DNA of 64,000 nt from WLMZ01 sp037139095 (GCA_037139095.1 JBAXHD010000004.1:1-64000), one strand, 5' to 3'; positions 50,713 to 59,789 are shown, counted from the stretch's first letter. Numbers and translations: made by a program. The notes: generated from the letters alone by a model not told the origin.

Positions 50713-52593
50713 ATGACCGACACTGCAGAACGCAAGTCGGCACCCGAGACGTTACGTCGTGTTGTGGTGCGATTCGCCGGTGACTCCGGAGACGGCATGC
50801 AACTCGCCGGCGACCGGTTCACCTCGGCGAGCGCAATGTTCGGCAACGATCTGTCCACCTTTCCCGACTACCCAGCCGAGATCCGCGCTCCCGCCGGAAC
50901 GGTGAATGGTGTCTCAAGCTTTCAGGTGCAGATCTCTGATCACGACATCACCACACCTGGTGATGCACCGAGCGTGTTGATCGCAATGAACCCAGCAGCG
51001 CTGAAGGCAGACCTTGGCCGACTTGAGCAAGGTGGGTTGCTCATCGTGAACCGTGATGCGTTTGGCGAGCGTGACCTCACCAAAGTTGGCTACGTCACCA
51101 ATCCGCTCGACGACGATTCCTTGGCCAACTACCGGGTTGTCGAAGTGCCGATGACATCGCTCACCGTGCAGGCCGCCACCGAACTCGGTGTGAAACCTCG
51201 CGACGCCGAACGATCGAAGAACTTCTTTGCACTTGGCATGATTTCGTGGTTGTTCTCTCGACCGCGCGAGTTCACTCTCGAATGGATTGCCTCGCGGTTC
51301 ACCGACGAACTTGTGCGGGCATCAAACGCCGCTGCGTTCAACGCCGGCTACCACTTTGGTGAAACCACCGAACTGTTCGATCATCCGTTTCAGGTTGAGT
51401 CGGCGCACATGGCGGCGGGGGAGTACACCAACATCACCGGCAATGTTGCTCTTGCTTGGGGACTCGTTGCCGCCGGACAACTTGCGAAGCTGCCCGTGTT
51501 TTTAGGCAGCTACCCAATCACCCCGGCCTCCGACATCTTGCACGAACTCTCGAAGGCCAAGCACTTTGGGATTCGCACTGTTCAGGCCGAAGACGAGATT
51601 GCAGCAGCGGGCATGGCTCTCGGCGCAGCGTTTGCCGGGCACCTTGGGGTGACAACAACGAGCGGCCCGGGCCTGGCACTCAAGAGCGAGACCATCAGTC
51701 TTGGCGTGTCGCTGGAGTTGCCGATGATCATCGTCGATGTGCAGCGCGGCGGACCATCAACGGGCTTGCCCACCAAGACCGAGGCCGCCGATTTGAACAT
51801 CGCAATGTACGGGCGTCATGGCGAAGCACCGCTGCCTATCGTTGCGGCCTACAGCCCGAGCCATTGCTTTCATGCGGCCATCGAGGCGGCGCGCATCGCG
51901 CTGAAATACCGCACGCCGGTCATCTTGCTCTCCGATGGGTACATCGCCAACGGCTCCGAACCGTGGCTGCTCCCCGATGTCGATTCGTTGCCCGACATCT
52001 CGGTGTCGTTTCAGACAGAGATGAATCACGTTGCGCCCGACGGCACCGACGAGTACTGGCCGTACTTGCGTGACCCCGAGACGCTCGCTCGGCCGTGGGC
52101 AATTCCGGGCACGCCCGGATTGATGCATCGCATCGGTGGTCTTGAAAAAGAAGACGGCAGCGGCGACATCAATTACACGCCAGCAAACCACGACAAGATG
52201 GTTCATCTGCGTGCAGCCAAAATCGCGGGCATCGCCAACGACATCGCTGCGGCTGAGATTGTCGGCGACGCTGATGCCGATGTGTGCATTCTTGGTTGGG
52301 GCTCTACGTGGGCGGCGATCTTTGCCGCAGTGCAACGCATCCGTGCTCGCGGCGACAAAGTTGCGTGGGTGCACCTCACCCATGTCAATCCGTTGCCAGC
52401 CAACTTGGGCGATCTGTTGCGCGGCTTTCCCAAGGTGATCGTTCCCGAATTAAACCTCGGCCAGTTGTGCCGCATCGTGCGGTCCGAATATCTCATCGAT
52501 GCCCAACCGGTGAGCAAGGTGCAGGGCTTGCCCTTCACCGCCACCGAACTCGAACATGCCGTCGCTGCAGCAGTCAAAGGAGCACAACAATGA
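50713..52593 (+). CDS. korA: 2-oxoacid:ferredoxin oxidoreductase, fused gamma-alpha subunit
   Basis: 626 aa. N-terminal gamma domain (to about 190) starts VVRFAGDSGDGMQLAGDRFT; the alpha pyrimidine-binding domain begins GSYPITPASDILHELS near 260; TTSGPGLALKSE and RGGPSTGLPTKTEA follow. With KorB it oxidatively decarboxylates 2-oxoglutarate (or another 2-oxoacid) to acyl-CoA with ferredoxin as acceptor, an alternative TCA-cycle step in actinobacteria. An AGGGAGG ribosome binding site precedes the ATG. The stop overlaps korB (ATGA). Confidence 0.93.
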   Translation: MTDTAERKSAPETLRRVVVRFAGDSGDGMQLAGDRFTSASAMFGNDLSTFPDYPAEIRAPAGTVNGVSSFQVQISDHDITTPGDAPSVLIAMNPAALKADLGRLEQGGLLIVNRDAFGERDLTKVGYVTNPLDDDSLANYRVVEVPMTSLTVQAATELGVKPRDAERSKNFFALGMISWLFSRPREFTLEWIASRFTDELVRASNAAAFNAGYHFGETTELFDHPFQVESAHMAAGEYTNITGNVALAWGLVAAGQLAKLPVFLGSYPITPASDILHELSKAKHFGIRTVQAEDEIAAAGMALGAAFAGHLGVTTTSGPGLALKSETISLGVSLELPMIIVDVQRGGPSTGLPTKTEAADLNIAMYGRHGEAPLPIVAAYSPSHCFHAAIEAARIALKYRTPVILLSDGYIANGSEPWLLPDVDSLPDISVSFQTEMNHVAPDGTDEYWPYLRDPETLARPWAIPGTPGLMHRIGGLEKEDGSGDINYTPANHDKMVHLRAAKIAGIANDIAAAEIVGDADADVCILGWGSTWAAIFAAVQRIRARGDKVAWVHLTHVNPLPANLGDLLRGFPKVIVPELNLGQLCRIVRSEYLIDAQPVSKVQGLPFTATELEHAVAAAVKGAQQ

Positions 52594-53633
52594 CCGACAC
52601 GGTTGTCTCGCTGACCACGAAGAAGGATTGGTCTACCGATCAAGAGGTGCGTTGGTGTCCGGGCTGCGGCGATTACGGAATCTTGCTTGCCGTTCAAACG
52701 TTGATGCCAGAGCTCGGCCTGAAGCCTGAGAACACGGTGTTCGTGTCAGGCATCGGGTGCTCAAGCCGGTTCCCGTATTACATGAACACATACGGCATTC
52801 ACGGCATTCACGGCCGGGCGCCAGCCATCGCCACCGGTATCGCTGTGGCGCGACCAGACCTCGATGTGTGGGTGGTTACTGGTGATGGCGATGCGCTGTC
52901 TATTGGCGGCAACCATCTGATTCATGCGTTGCGTCGCAATGTGAACCTCACCATCTTGTTGTTCAACAACCGCATCTACGGCTTGACCAAAGGTCAGTAT
53001 TCGCCCACCTCCGAGTTGGGCAAGGTCACCAAGTCGACGCCGATGGGGTCGATCGACCATCCGTTCAGCCCGCTCGCACTGGCGCTCGGTGCCGAAGCCG
53101 GGTTTGTGGCTCGTACTCATGACCTCGATCGCAAGCACATGATGGACACGTTGCGCGCAGCCCACGCCCACCGCGGCACATCGTTCGTTGAGATTTTGCA
53201 GAACTGCAATGTCTTCAACGAGGGGGCTTATGACGAACTCACCGGTCGCAAGGTTCGCGGCGAGATGATGATCGACCTGCGCCACGGCGAGCCCATCGTG
53301 TTCGGCGAGAACGGTCATGCGGGAGTGGTGATGGGAGCCGACGGACATCTCCGCATCGTTGAGGTAGCCGATGTCGGTCTCGAGGCGATCGTGAAGCACG
53401 ATGCACACCGAGCCGATCCAAGCCTCGCGTTTGCACTGGCTCGCCTTTCGGCCGACGCCCCTGCCGGTGAGTCTCACAGTTGGACTCCCACGCCGTTTGG
53501 GGTGTTTCGCGATGTCGATCGACCCGAGTATGGGGCGATGTTGGGCGCTCAGCTCGCTCAAGCGTCGTCGAAAATGGGTCCTGGAGACCTCGCCGCGCTG
53601 CTTCGGTCGGCCGGAACATGGCAGATTGTATGA
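52590..53633 (+). CDS. korB: 2-oxoacid:ferredoxin oxidoreductase, beta subunit
   Basis: 347 aa. TPP-binding subunit: WCPGCGDYGIL near residue 24 (cluster/TPP region), SGIGCSSRFPYYMNTYG, VVTGDGDALSIGGNH with the Mg/TPP GDGD motif, and FNNRIYGLTKGQ. An AAGGAG ribosome binding site lies inside the korA end. Obligate partner of KorA. The near-duplicated GIHGIHG is a family trait, not a repeat artefact. Confidence 0.94.
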   Translation: MTDTVVSLTTKKDWSTDQEVRWCPGCGDYGILLAVQTLMPELGLKPENTVFVSGIGCSSRFPYYMNTYGIHGIHGRAPAIATGIAVARPDLDVWVVTGDGDALSIGGNHLIHALRRNVNLTILLFNNRIYGLTKGQYSPTSELGKVTKSTPMGSIDHPFSPLALALGAEAGFVARTHDLDRKHMMDTLRAAHAHRGTSFVEILQNCNVFNEGAYDELTGRKVRGEMMIDLRHGEPIVFGENGHAGVVMGADGHLRIVEVADVGLEAIVKHDAHRADPSLAFALARLSADAPAGESHSWTPTPFGVFRDVDRPEYGAMLGAQLAQASSKMGPGDLAALLRSAGTWQIV

Positions 53634-53761
53634 TCTGGCGGGGTCGTGAGCAGGGAAATCAGTCGAAAATCGATGCAGGTCACCTCTGCAATCCGTCTGG
53701 TTGCATGCAGCGAACGATAGGCTTGAACCCGATGTTATTTCTCTAGGTTCGGAGCCCTGCC

Positions 53762-53947
53762 GTGAAGAAGGGTCGTCATCGCCGCTTTGAAGAAGCGCGA
53801 AAGCTCAAGCAAGCTGGTCCCAGCGCACTCGATCTGGGATTTGCGGGCACTGATCAACGTCCTCGTACCGAAGACGATGAGTACGCCGCGCTAGCGGAGA
53901 AGTACGGCGTCACCTTCGATGACGACGACGAAGAGCCCGAAGACTGA
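53762..53947 (+). CDS. Small acidic-tailed protein, unknown function
   Basis: 61 aa from a GTG with GGAG 7 nt upstream. A basic N-terminus (KKGRHRRFEEARKLK) leads to LDLGFAGTDQR and a strongly acidic C-terminus (DDDDEEPED). Charge-segregated layout suggests binding to nucleic acid or the ribosome, but nothing specific is recognisable. It sits between korB and typA. Confidence 0.6.
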   Translation: MKKGRHRRFEEARKLKQAGPSALDLGFAGTDQRPRTEDDEYAALAEKYGVTFDDDDEEPED

Positions 53948-53966
53948 ATCTGAAGCTGTAATACAC

Positions 53967-54035
53967 CTGAGGCAGCATTTGTCTCCTGCCGCGCTGTGGC
54001 CCCCGCCTCAGCTTTGCGGTATCAACGAAAACCGC
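53967..54035 (+). promoter_or_regulatory. Structured leader before typA with mutually exclusive hairpins
   Basis: CTGAGGC (53967-53973) can pair with GCCTCAG (54005-54011), or its GGC can join GGCAG (53971-53975) pairing with CTGCC (53986-53990). A third stem, GCGGT/ACCGC (54016-54020 with 54031-54035), ends 5 nt before the typA ATG, which lacks a clear ribosome binding site. Confidence 0.45.
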
Positions 54036-54040
54036 GGACT

Positions 54041-55870
54041 ATGACCCAATTACGAAATATCGCCCTTGTCGCGCACGTCGACCACGGCAAAACCACACTC
54101 GTCGATGCCCTGTTGCGCGCAACGGGCACCTTTGCAGCCCACCAGGCGGTCGTTGACCGTGTGATGGACAGCAACGACCAAGAGCGCGAGCGTGGCATCA
54201 CCATTCTCGCCAAGGCTGCTTCCATCACATGGAAGGGCACCAAGATCAATCTCGTTGACACCCCCGGCCACGCCGACTTCGGTGGCGAAGTCGAACGCGC
54301 GCTCACCATGGTCGACGGCGTGCTGCTGCTCGTCGATGCGGCCGAGGGCCCGTTGCCGCAGACCCGTTATGTGCTGCAAAAGGCATTGGCGCTCGATCTG
54401 CCGGCAATCGTCATTATCAACAAGGTGGACCGCGGCGACGCACGCCCAGAAGAAGTGCTCGACGAGGTGTACCAGTTGTTCATCGACCTCGATGCCGGCG
54501 ATCACCACATCGACTTCCAGGTCATCTCGGCTGTTGCTCGCGAAGGTCGCTCAATGCGCGGCGTCGGCATGCCCGGCCCCGACGAAGACCTCTCGGCCCT
54601 GCTCGACACCATTCTCGAGACCATCCCTGCGCCTCAGGGCGACCCAACGGCGCCGTTGCAGGCCATGGTCACCACGCTCGATGCCAGCGAGTACCTCGGT
54701 CGTCTCGCTATCGGTCGCGTGGTCAATGGTGTGATGCGTCGTGGCGACACGGTGGCCCTGCTCGAAGAAGAGTTCGGCGAAGGTCAGCCGCCGCTCAAGC
54801 GTCGCCTCAGCCAGTTGATGGCCTTCGAGGGCGTGAGCCGTAACGAAGTTCAAGAGCTCTCGGCAGGCGACTTGTTCGTCGTTGCCGGATTCCCCGAGGT
54901 CGAGATCGGCGACACCATTGCTTCGGTCGAGTCACCAGTGGCATTGCCACGATTGATGGTCGACGAACCGGTGCTGCGTATGACCTTCGGCGTCAACACC
55001 TCGCCGTTTGCGGGCAAAGACGGCAAGTACCTCACCAGCCGCCACCTTGTCGATCGTCTCGAAAAAGAACTGCTCGGCAACGTTTCTATCAAGCTGTTCG
55101 AAACCGGCTCGCCCGACATCATCGAAGTTGCTGGCCGTGGCGAATTGCAGTTGGCCGTGTTGATCGAGTCGATGCGTCGCGAGGGTTACGAGCTGCAGGT
55201 CAGCCGCCCCGAGGTCATCACCAAAGAAGTCAACGGCAAGCGCTTCGAGCCGCAAGAGCGCGGCGTGTGCGACGTGCCCGACGATCATGTCGGCACTGTG
55301 ACCCAAGAACTGGCGCCTCGCAAGGGCCGCATCACCGACCTTCGCCCTGGCGATGCCGGCCGCACCATTGTCACCTTCGAATGCCCAAGCCGCGGTCTCA
55401 TTGGCTTCCGTTCGTTGCTGATGACCGTCACTCGCGGTACCGCGCTGTTGCATCAGCATCACCTCGGGTGGATGCCATGGACTGGCGAAATGCCCGATTC
55501 CCGTGGCGGCGCGATGGTTGCCGACCGCATTGGGCAGTCCACGGGCTACGCGCTCGACAAACTGCAACTCAGCGGCCAGTTCTTCATTGCTCCAGGTGAG
55601 CAGGTTTACGAAGGCATGGTCGTTGGCGAATGTGCCCGTGAAGACGAGATGGTGGTCAACGCCGTTCGTCCGAAGGAAAAGAACAACATTCGTACGCACA
55701 GCCACGACGATGCGGTCAAGTTGCCGGCCCCTCGCATTCATAGCCTCGAGACAGCTATTGAGTGGATCGCCGACGACGAGCTCGTCGAGGTCACGCCCAA
55801 GAACATCCGCATTCGCAAGAAGCACCTCGCCCTTGAAGATCGTCGTAAGGCGAACAAAAAGGTCAAGTAG
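54041..55870 (+). CDS. typA: Ribosome-associated GTPase TypA/BipA
   Basis: 609 aa. Translational GTPase acting in ribosome assembly and stress or cold response. G1 AHVDHGKTTLVD, G3 DTPGHADFGGE, G4 NKVDR; then the EF-G-like domains and the BipA C-terminal block (VAGRGELQLAVLIE, RTHSHDDAVKL). The ATG at 54041 gives the standard N-terminus MTQLRNIALVAH; an earlier in-frame start would add 15 non-conserved residues. Confidence 0.95.
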   Translation: MTQLRNIALVAHVDHGKTTLVDALLRATGTFAAHQAVVDRVMDSNDQERERGITILAKAASITWKGTKINLVDTPGHADFGGEVERALTMVDGVLLLVDAAEGPLPQTRYVLQKALALDLPAIVIINKVDRGDARPEEVLDEVYQLFIDLDAGDHHIDFQVISAVAREGRSMRGVGMPGPDEDLSALLDTILETIPAPQGDPTAPLQAMVTTLDASEYLGRLAIGRVVNGVMRRGDTVALLEEEFGEGQPPLKRRLSQLMAFEGVSRNEVQELSAGDLFVVAGFPEVEIGDTIASVESPVALPRLMVDEPVLRMTFGVNTSPFAGKDGKYLTSRHLVDRLEKELLGNVSIKLFETGSPDIIEVAGRGELQLAVLIESMRREGYELQVSRPEVITKEVNGKRFEPQERGVCDVPDDHVGTVTQELAPRKGRITDLRPGDAGRTIVTFECPSRGLIGFRSLLMTVTRGTALLHQHHLGWMPWTGEMPDSRGGAMVADRIGQSTGYALDKLQLSGQFFIAPGEQVYEGMVVGECAREDEMVVNAVRPKEKNNIRTHSHDDAVKLPAPRIHSLETAIEWIADDELVEVTPKNIRIRKKHLALEDRRKANKKVK

Positions 55871-55888
55871 GCCATCACTGGCCTTGCG

Positions 55889-55923
55889 CTACGAGGCCGG
55901 CGCATGAGCGCCGCGACTCGTAG
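55889..55923. terminator. Hairpin between convergent genes, probable bidirectional terminator
   Basis: CTACGAG/CTCGTAG outer arms (55889-55895 and 55917-55923) and GGCGC/GCGCC inner arms (55899-55903 and 55908-55912) around ATGA. It lies between the typA stop and the stop of the gene at 55924. No T-run is present. Confidence 0.6.
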
Positions 55924-56649
55924 TTACTTGCGGCGTACCGCCGGATGCGCAACTGGTGTGGCTCGACTTTTCTCGAGCTGCTTCACCAGCATGTCGTACA
56001 CCTTCACTCCGGTGAACTCGATGATCTCGTCGCGTAGGTATTGATACGTCTGCTTGCTGCCGTTGAACGCCTCTGAGGTCTCGGTGCACCACCAGTGAAA
56101 GTCGTTGCCGCCTTCGCCCCAGTCGCGGCGTTTCCACTCGCGCAGGGTGCTGGTGACATGGCCGTGCAGGTCGGTATCTTCGTGCAGGCGAAGGGGGAGC
56201 TGCCAACACACGTCGGGCTTCCAGTCGATGGGGCGTTCGCCAACAGCCAGTGCGGCGCTGTGTAGGGCGCAGCCGGCGCCTCCAGCAAAGCCGGGCCGGT
56301 TGTGGAAGATGCAGGCGCCATCGATCACGCGAGTGGTGGTGGTGCCGTCGGGGTCGATGGCAGTCCATCCACCGTCGGCTGCCTCGGCGTGGTACTGCCA
56401 CTGCTCGGGTGTGAGCCGGGCCGAGCTCTCGACCACGGTTTGCACATCGGCGTCGTCGATGAAGTGGGCGCCAAAGCTGCAGCATCCCTGTTGTAGGTCT
56501 GATGCGTCGGTTGACAGCACGCCCTTGCAGCCATTGCCCCAGATGCAGTTCCAGCCCGAGCGCAAGAACGTGGCATCGAAGACCCACGTGCGATGCTCGT
56601 CGGGGTCGTCGAAGCTGATGTATTCGTGCAGGTCGTCGGGTCGGGCCAC
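55924..56649 (-). CDS. Cysteine-cluster protein (YkgJ/DUF3109-like)
   Basis: 241 aa from the GTG at 56649, selected because TACGTT lies 6 nt upstream; a TTG at 56694 is the longer alternative. Cysteines fall in NCIWGNGCKG, QQGCCSFGAHF, GACIFHN, GAGCALH, DVCWQLPL and WWCTET, the spacing seen in putative Zn- or Fe-S-binding CxxCxxC/DUF3109 proteins. Function unknown. Divergent from alaS. Confidence 0.7.
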   Translation of the reverse strand: MARPDDLHEYISFDDPDEHRTWVFDATFLRSGWNCIWGNGCKGVLSTDASDLQQGCCSFGAHFIDDADVQTVVESSARLTPEQWQYHAEAADGGWTAIDPDGTTTTRVIDGACIFHNRPGFAGGAGCALHSAALAVGERPIDWKPDVCWQLPLRLHEDTDLHGHVTSTLREWKRRDWGEGGNDFHWWCTETSEAFNGSKQTYQYLRDEIIEFTGVKVYDMLVKQLEKSRATPVAHPAVRRK

Positions 56650-56655
56650 GCCAAG

Positions 56656-56661
56656 AACGTA
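56656..56661 (-). promoter_or_regulatory. Putative -10 box TACGTT of a leaderless transcript
   Basis: TACGTT on the minus strand ends 6 nt before the GTG at 56649. Confidence 0.45.
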
Positions 56662-56707
56662 GCGCGCGACATGAGAATTACACCAGATCGCCAAGAGGTC
56701 GAAAGGG

Positions 56708-56713
56708 TAGGCT
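56708..56713 (+). promoter_or_regulatory. Putative -10 box TAGGCT upstream of alaS
   Basis: TAGGCT ends 9 nt before the alaS ATG at 56723, allowing a leaderless or nearly leaderless mRNA. Confidence 0.38.
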
Positions 56714-56722
56714 GCTCAGACC

Positions 56723-59326
56723 ATGAGCACGCCGCCAACCACCGCCAATCAATTACGCGACGCCTATACGGGCTTCTTCGCAGACCGCGGGCACACGCCA
56801 GTTGCGTCGGCGAGCCTCATTCCTCATGACCCAACGGTGTTGTTCACGGTTGCGGGCATGGTGCCCTTCAAGTCGTATTTCGTAGGCGACGAGACACCAC
56901 CGTTCAAGCGCGCAGTCACGGCCCAGAAGTGCGCACGCGCCGGTGGCAAGCACAACGACCTCGACGATGTCGGTCGCACGAAGCGCCACCTTGTGTTCTT
57001 CGAGATGCTCGGCAACTTCAGCTTTGGCGACTACTTCAAGAGCGATGCCATCCCGTGGAGCTGGGAACTCGTTACCGAAGTCTTCGGTCTCGACGGCGAC
57101 CGCATCTGGATCACGGTGCACGAAAGCGACGACGAAGCCGAGCAGATCTGGCACGACCAAGTTGGTGTGCCGATGAACCGCATTCAGCGCTTGGGCGACA
57201 AAGACAACTTCTGGCAGATGGGCGATACCGGTCCTTGCGGTCCGTGTAGTGAATTGCATATCGACCGCGGCCCCAGCTTCGGCCCCGACGGCGGACCGCT
57301 CAACGATCCGCAGGGCGATCGGTTCATGGAGTTCTGGAACCTCGTGTTCATGCAGTTCAACCAAGCCCCCGATGGCACCCGCACGCCGCTGCCAAAGCCA
57401 TCCATCGACACGGGTGCCGGTCTCGAGCGCATCCTTGCGTTGGTGCAGGGCAAAGACAGCGTGTGGGAAACCGACGTGATGTCTCCGCTCATCGATCAGG
57501 CCTCGTCGGTTACGGGTAAGAGCTATCGGATTGGCGACTACGACGACCGCAACAGCTTCAGCTTGCGCGTGCTTGCCGAGCATGCGCGCAGCAGCACGAT
57601 GTTGGTCAACGATGGCGTGTTCCCCAGCAACGAGGGTCGTGGCTATGTGTTGCGCCGCATCATTCGCCGCGCTGTGCGCCACGCCTATTTGCTAGGTACC
57701 GAACGTTTGGTGATGCCGGGTCTTGTCGAGACCGCGATCGACGTCATGGGTGGCGCCTACCCCGATGTCATCGCTAACAAAGACTTCATCGTTGGTGTGC
57801 TCACCAAGGAAGAAGAACGCTTCCGTCAAACACTCAAGACCGGGTTGGTCATTCTCGAAGACGAACTCGCCAAAGACTCAAAGGTGCTCAAGGGCACCAC
57901 GGCGTTTACGTTGCACGACACCTACGGCTTTCCGCTTGAGCTCACCGAAGAGATCGCCGGAGAGCGCGGTGTTGCTGTAGATCGCGAAGGTTTCGACACC
58001 GACATGGCCGAGCAGCGTCGCCGCGCCAAGGCCGGCCGCAAATCAAACGCCACCGACGAAGATCAAACCGATATCTATCGTGAGCTCAGCGAGCAGTTCG
58101 GTGCCACCGAGTTTGTGGGCTACACCGACACCACCGCCGAGAGTCGGGTGCTCAGCGTCTACGAGGTAGAGCAAGGCGAGATCGAGATCTTCCTTGAGCG
58201 CACGCCGTTCTACGCGGAGTCGGGTGGCCAGGTTGGCGACACCGGCACCATCACCACACCTACAGGCGTGGCCGAGGTGCTCGACACCACGTTTGCCCTT
58301 CCGGGTTTACGTCGTCACCGGGCGCGCCTCGTGAGCGGCACCATCGCAGCCGGCCAGAACGCAACAGCGGCCATCGATGTCGTTCGTCGCGATGCCATCC
58401 GCCGCAACCACACCGGCACCCACGTGTTGCACCATGCGTTGCGCGTTGTGCTGGGTGCGCATGTGAAACAGGCCGGTTCGTTGGTTGGTCCCGATCGACT
58501 TCGTTTCGACTTCAGCCACTACTCGGCGGTTACCGACGAAGAGATCGCTCAGATCGAGCAGATCGCCAACACCGAGGTGCTCAACAACGTGCCTGCGCGT
58601 TCATACGAGACCACCAAAGACGAAGCCACAGCGCTTGGTGCGATTGCATTCTTTGGCGACAAGTACGGCGACATTGTTCGTGTGCTCGAGGCTGGCAGTT
58701 CTGTCGAGCTGTGCGGCGGCACTCACGTGAAAGCAACAGGCGACATCGGCACCATCAAGATCGTCGGCGAGAGCTCGGTTGGTTCCAACCTGCGTCGCAT
58801 CGAGGCGGTCACCGGCTACAACAGCGTCGCTTTGCTGCAGCGCGAAGACCGCATGTTGGCCGACACTGCTCGACTCGTCGGTGTTGCGACCAACGAAGTG
58901 GTCGATGGTGTGCAGCGCAAGCTCGACGAGATCAAGGCGCTCAACGATGAGATCAAAGCGCTGCGCTCTAAGGCGGCGATGGGCCAGGCCGCCGAACTTG
59001 CTGGCAGCGCCACCGGTGGTGTGCTGGTCAGTCGAGTCGACGGTTTGGCTCCAGGCGAGCTGCGCGACCTCGCCCTTGCCGTTCGTCAGCAGGCAGGCAT
59101 CGAAGCGGTGATCTTGGGCGGGCTCACGCCTACGGGTGGCGTCACGTTGGTGGCGGCGATCACTTCGGCATTCGGCGGTCAGGCCAGCGACCTCATCAAA
59201 GATGCGGCCAAGGCGGTTGGCGGCGGAGGCGGCGGCAAGGGCGACATCGCCACGGCCGGCGGCAAGAACCCCGAAGGGCTCGATCAAGCACTCGACCTCG
59301 CTCGACAGGCCGCTACCAACAGGTGA
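56723..59326 (+). CDS. alaS: Alanyl-tRNA synthetase
   Basis: 867 aa, full length. Charges tRNA-Ala. Class II catalytic core at the N-terminus (VLFTVAGMVPFKSYFVG, GDTGPCGPCSELH, TGAGLERILALVQG), editing domain with HTGTHVLHHAL (zinc His pair) and CGGTHVKATGD, then the C-terminal oligomerisation domain ending in a Gly-rich GGGGGGKGD loop. First gene of a long run ending in the shikimate genes. Confidence 0.97.
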   Translation: MSTPPTTANQLRDAYTGFFADRGHTPVASASLIPHDPTVLFTVAGMVPFKSYFVGDETPPFKRAVTAQKCARAGGKHNDLDDVGRTKRHLVFFEMLGNFSFGDYFKSDAIPWSWELVTEVFGLDGDRIWITVHESDDEAEQIWHDQVGVPMNRIQRLGDKDNFWQMGDTGPCGPCSELHIDRGPSFGPDGGPLNDPQGDRFMEFWNLVFMQFNQAPDGTRTPLPKPSIDTGAGLERILALVQGKDSVWETDVMSPLIDQASSVTGKSYRIGDYDDRNSFSLRVLAEHARSSTMLVNDGVFPSNEGRGYVLRRIIRRAVRHAYLLGTERLVMPGLVETAIDVMGGAYPDVIANKDFIVGVLTKEEERFRQTLKTGLVILEDELAKDSKVLKGTTAFTLHDTYGFPLELTEEIAGERGVAVDREGFDTDMAEQRRRAKAGRKSNATDEDQTDIYRELSEQFGATEFVGYTDTTAESRVLSVYEVEQGEIEIFLERTPFYAESGGQVGDTGTITTPTGVAEVLDTTFALPGLRRHRARLVSGTIAAGQNATAAIDVVRRDAIRRNHTGTHVLHHALRVVLGAHVKQAGSLVGPDRLRFDFSHYSAVTDEEIAQIEQIANTEVLNNVPARSYETTKDEATALGAIAFFGDKYGDIVRVLEAGSSVELCGGTHVKATGDIGTIKIVGESSVGSNLRRIEAVTGYNSVALLQREDRMLADTARLVGVATNEVVDGVQRKLDEIKALNDEIKALRSKAAMGQAAELAGSATGGVLVSRVDGLAPGELRDLALAVRQQAGIEAVILGGLTPTGGVTLVAAITSAFGGQASDLIKDAAKAVGGGGGGKGDIATAGGKNPEGLDQALDLARQAATNR

Positions 59327-59348
59327 GCACCCGACGAGTTCGCCGATC

Positions 59349-59789
59349 GTGAGGGTTCTGGCACTCGACCTCGGCAGCAAACGCATTGGCGTTGCTGTCA
59401 GCGATCGCAGTGGAACCATCGCGTCGCCGTTAGTTGTGCTGCAACGATCAGGGTCTACCCGTATCGATCACGAGCGCATCAAGGCTCTGGTGATCGAAGA
59501 AGAAGCCGAACGCATCGTTGTGGGCTTGCCATTGTCGATGGACGGCTCTGCTGGCAAGGCGGCGCAAGGCGCCCTCAGGGAAGTGAAGTCGTTGGCTAGC
59601 GTGGTCGGCGTGCCTATTGAGACCATCGACGAGCGGCGCACTACGGTCACCGCCGATCAGATACTGATCGAACGCGGCATGCGTGCGCCCGAGCGCAGGC
59701 TCATTATCGACAAGGTTGCTGCGGCGGTTATCTTGCAGACATGGCTCGACGGCCGAGCCGATCGCGAATCGCGTGAGGCGCCTCGTTGA
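59349..59789 (+). CDS. ruvX: RuvX/YqgF Holliday-junction-resolvase-like protein
   Basis: 146 aa from the GTG at 59349. RNase H-fold nuclease implicated in 16S rRNA 5' processing and possibly recombination. RVLALDLGSKRIGVAVSD (first acidic residue), IVVGLPLSMDG, ETIDERRTTV and a C-terminal DKVAAAVILQTWLD are diagnostic. Lies 22 nt after alaS and overlaps mltG (TTGA). Confidence 0.92.
   Translation: MRVLALDLGSKRIGVAVSDRSGTIASPLVVLQRSGSTRIDHERIKALVIEEEAERIVVGLPLSMDGSAGKAAQGALREVKSLASVVGVPIETIDERRTTVTADQILIERGMRAPERRLIIDKVAAAVILQTWLDGRADRESREAPR

Noticed and set aside
52790..52812. Near-duplicate GGCATTCAC units in korB
   Set aside because: They encode GIHGIHG, a conserved family feature next to the TPP site rather than a mutational repeat.
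53634..53761. tRNA-like or promoter signals in the 128-nt gap before the 61-aa gene
   Set aside because: No cloverleaf or T-loop consensus; a TTGAAC/TAGGTT pair has 15-nt spacing and would place the start inside the ribosome binding site.
54932..55825. 297-codon minus-strand frame inside typA
   Set aside because: Shadow of the conserved TypA C-terminal half; no domain and no start signals.
56753..57682. 309-codon minus-strand frame inside alaS
   Set aside because: Lies entirely within conserved alaS catalytic sequence; a codon-bias artefact.
59219..59240. Glycine-codon run at the end of alaS
   Set aside because: The Gly-rich loop is a normal feature of the AlaRS C-terminal domain.
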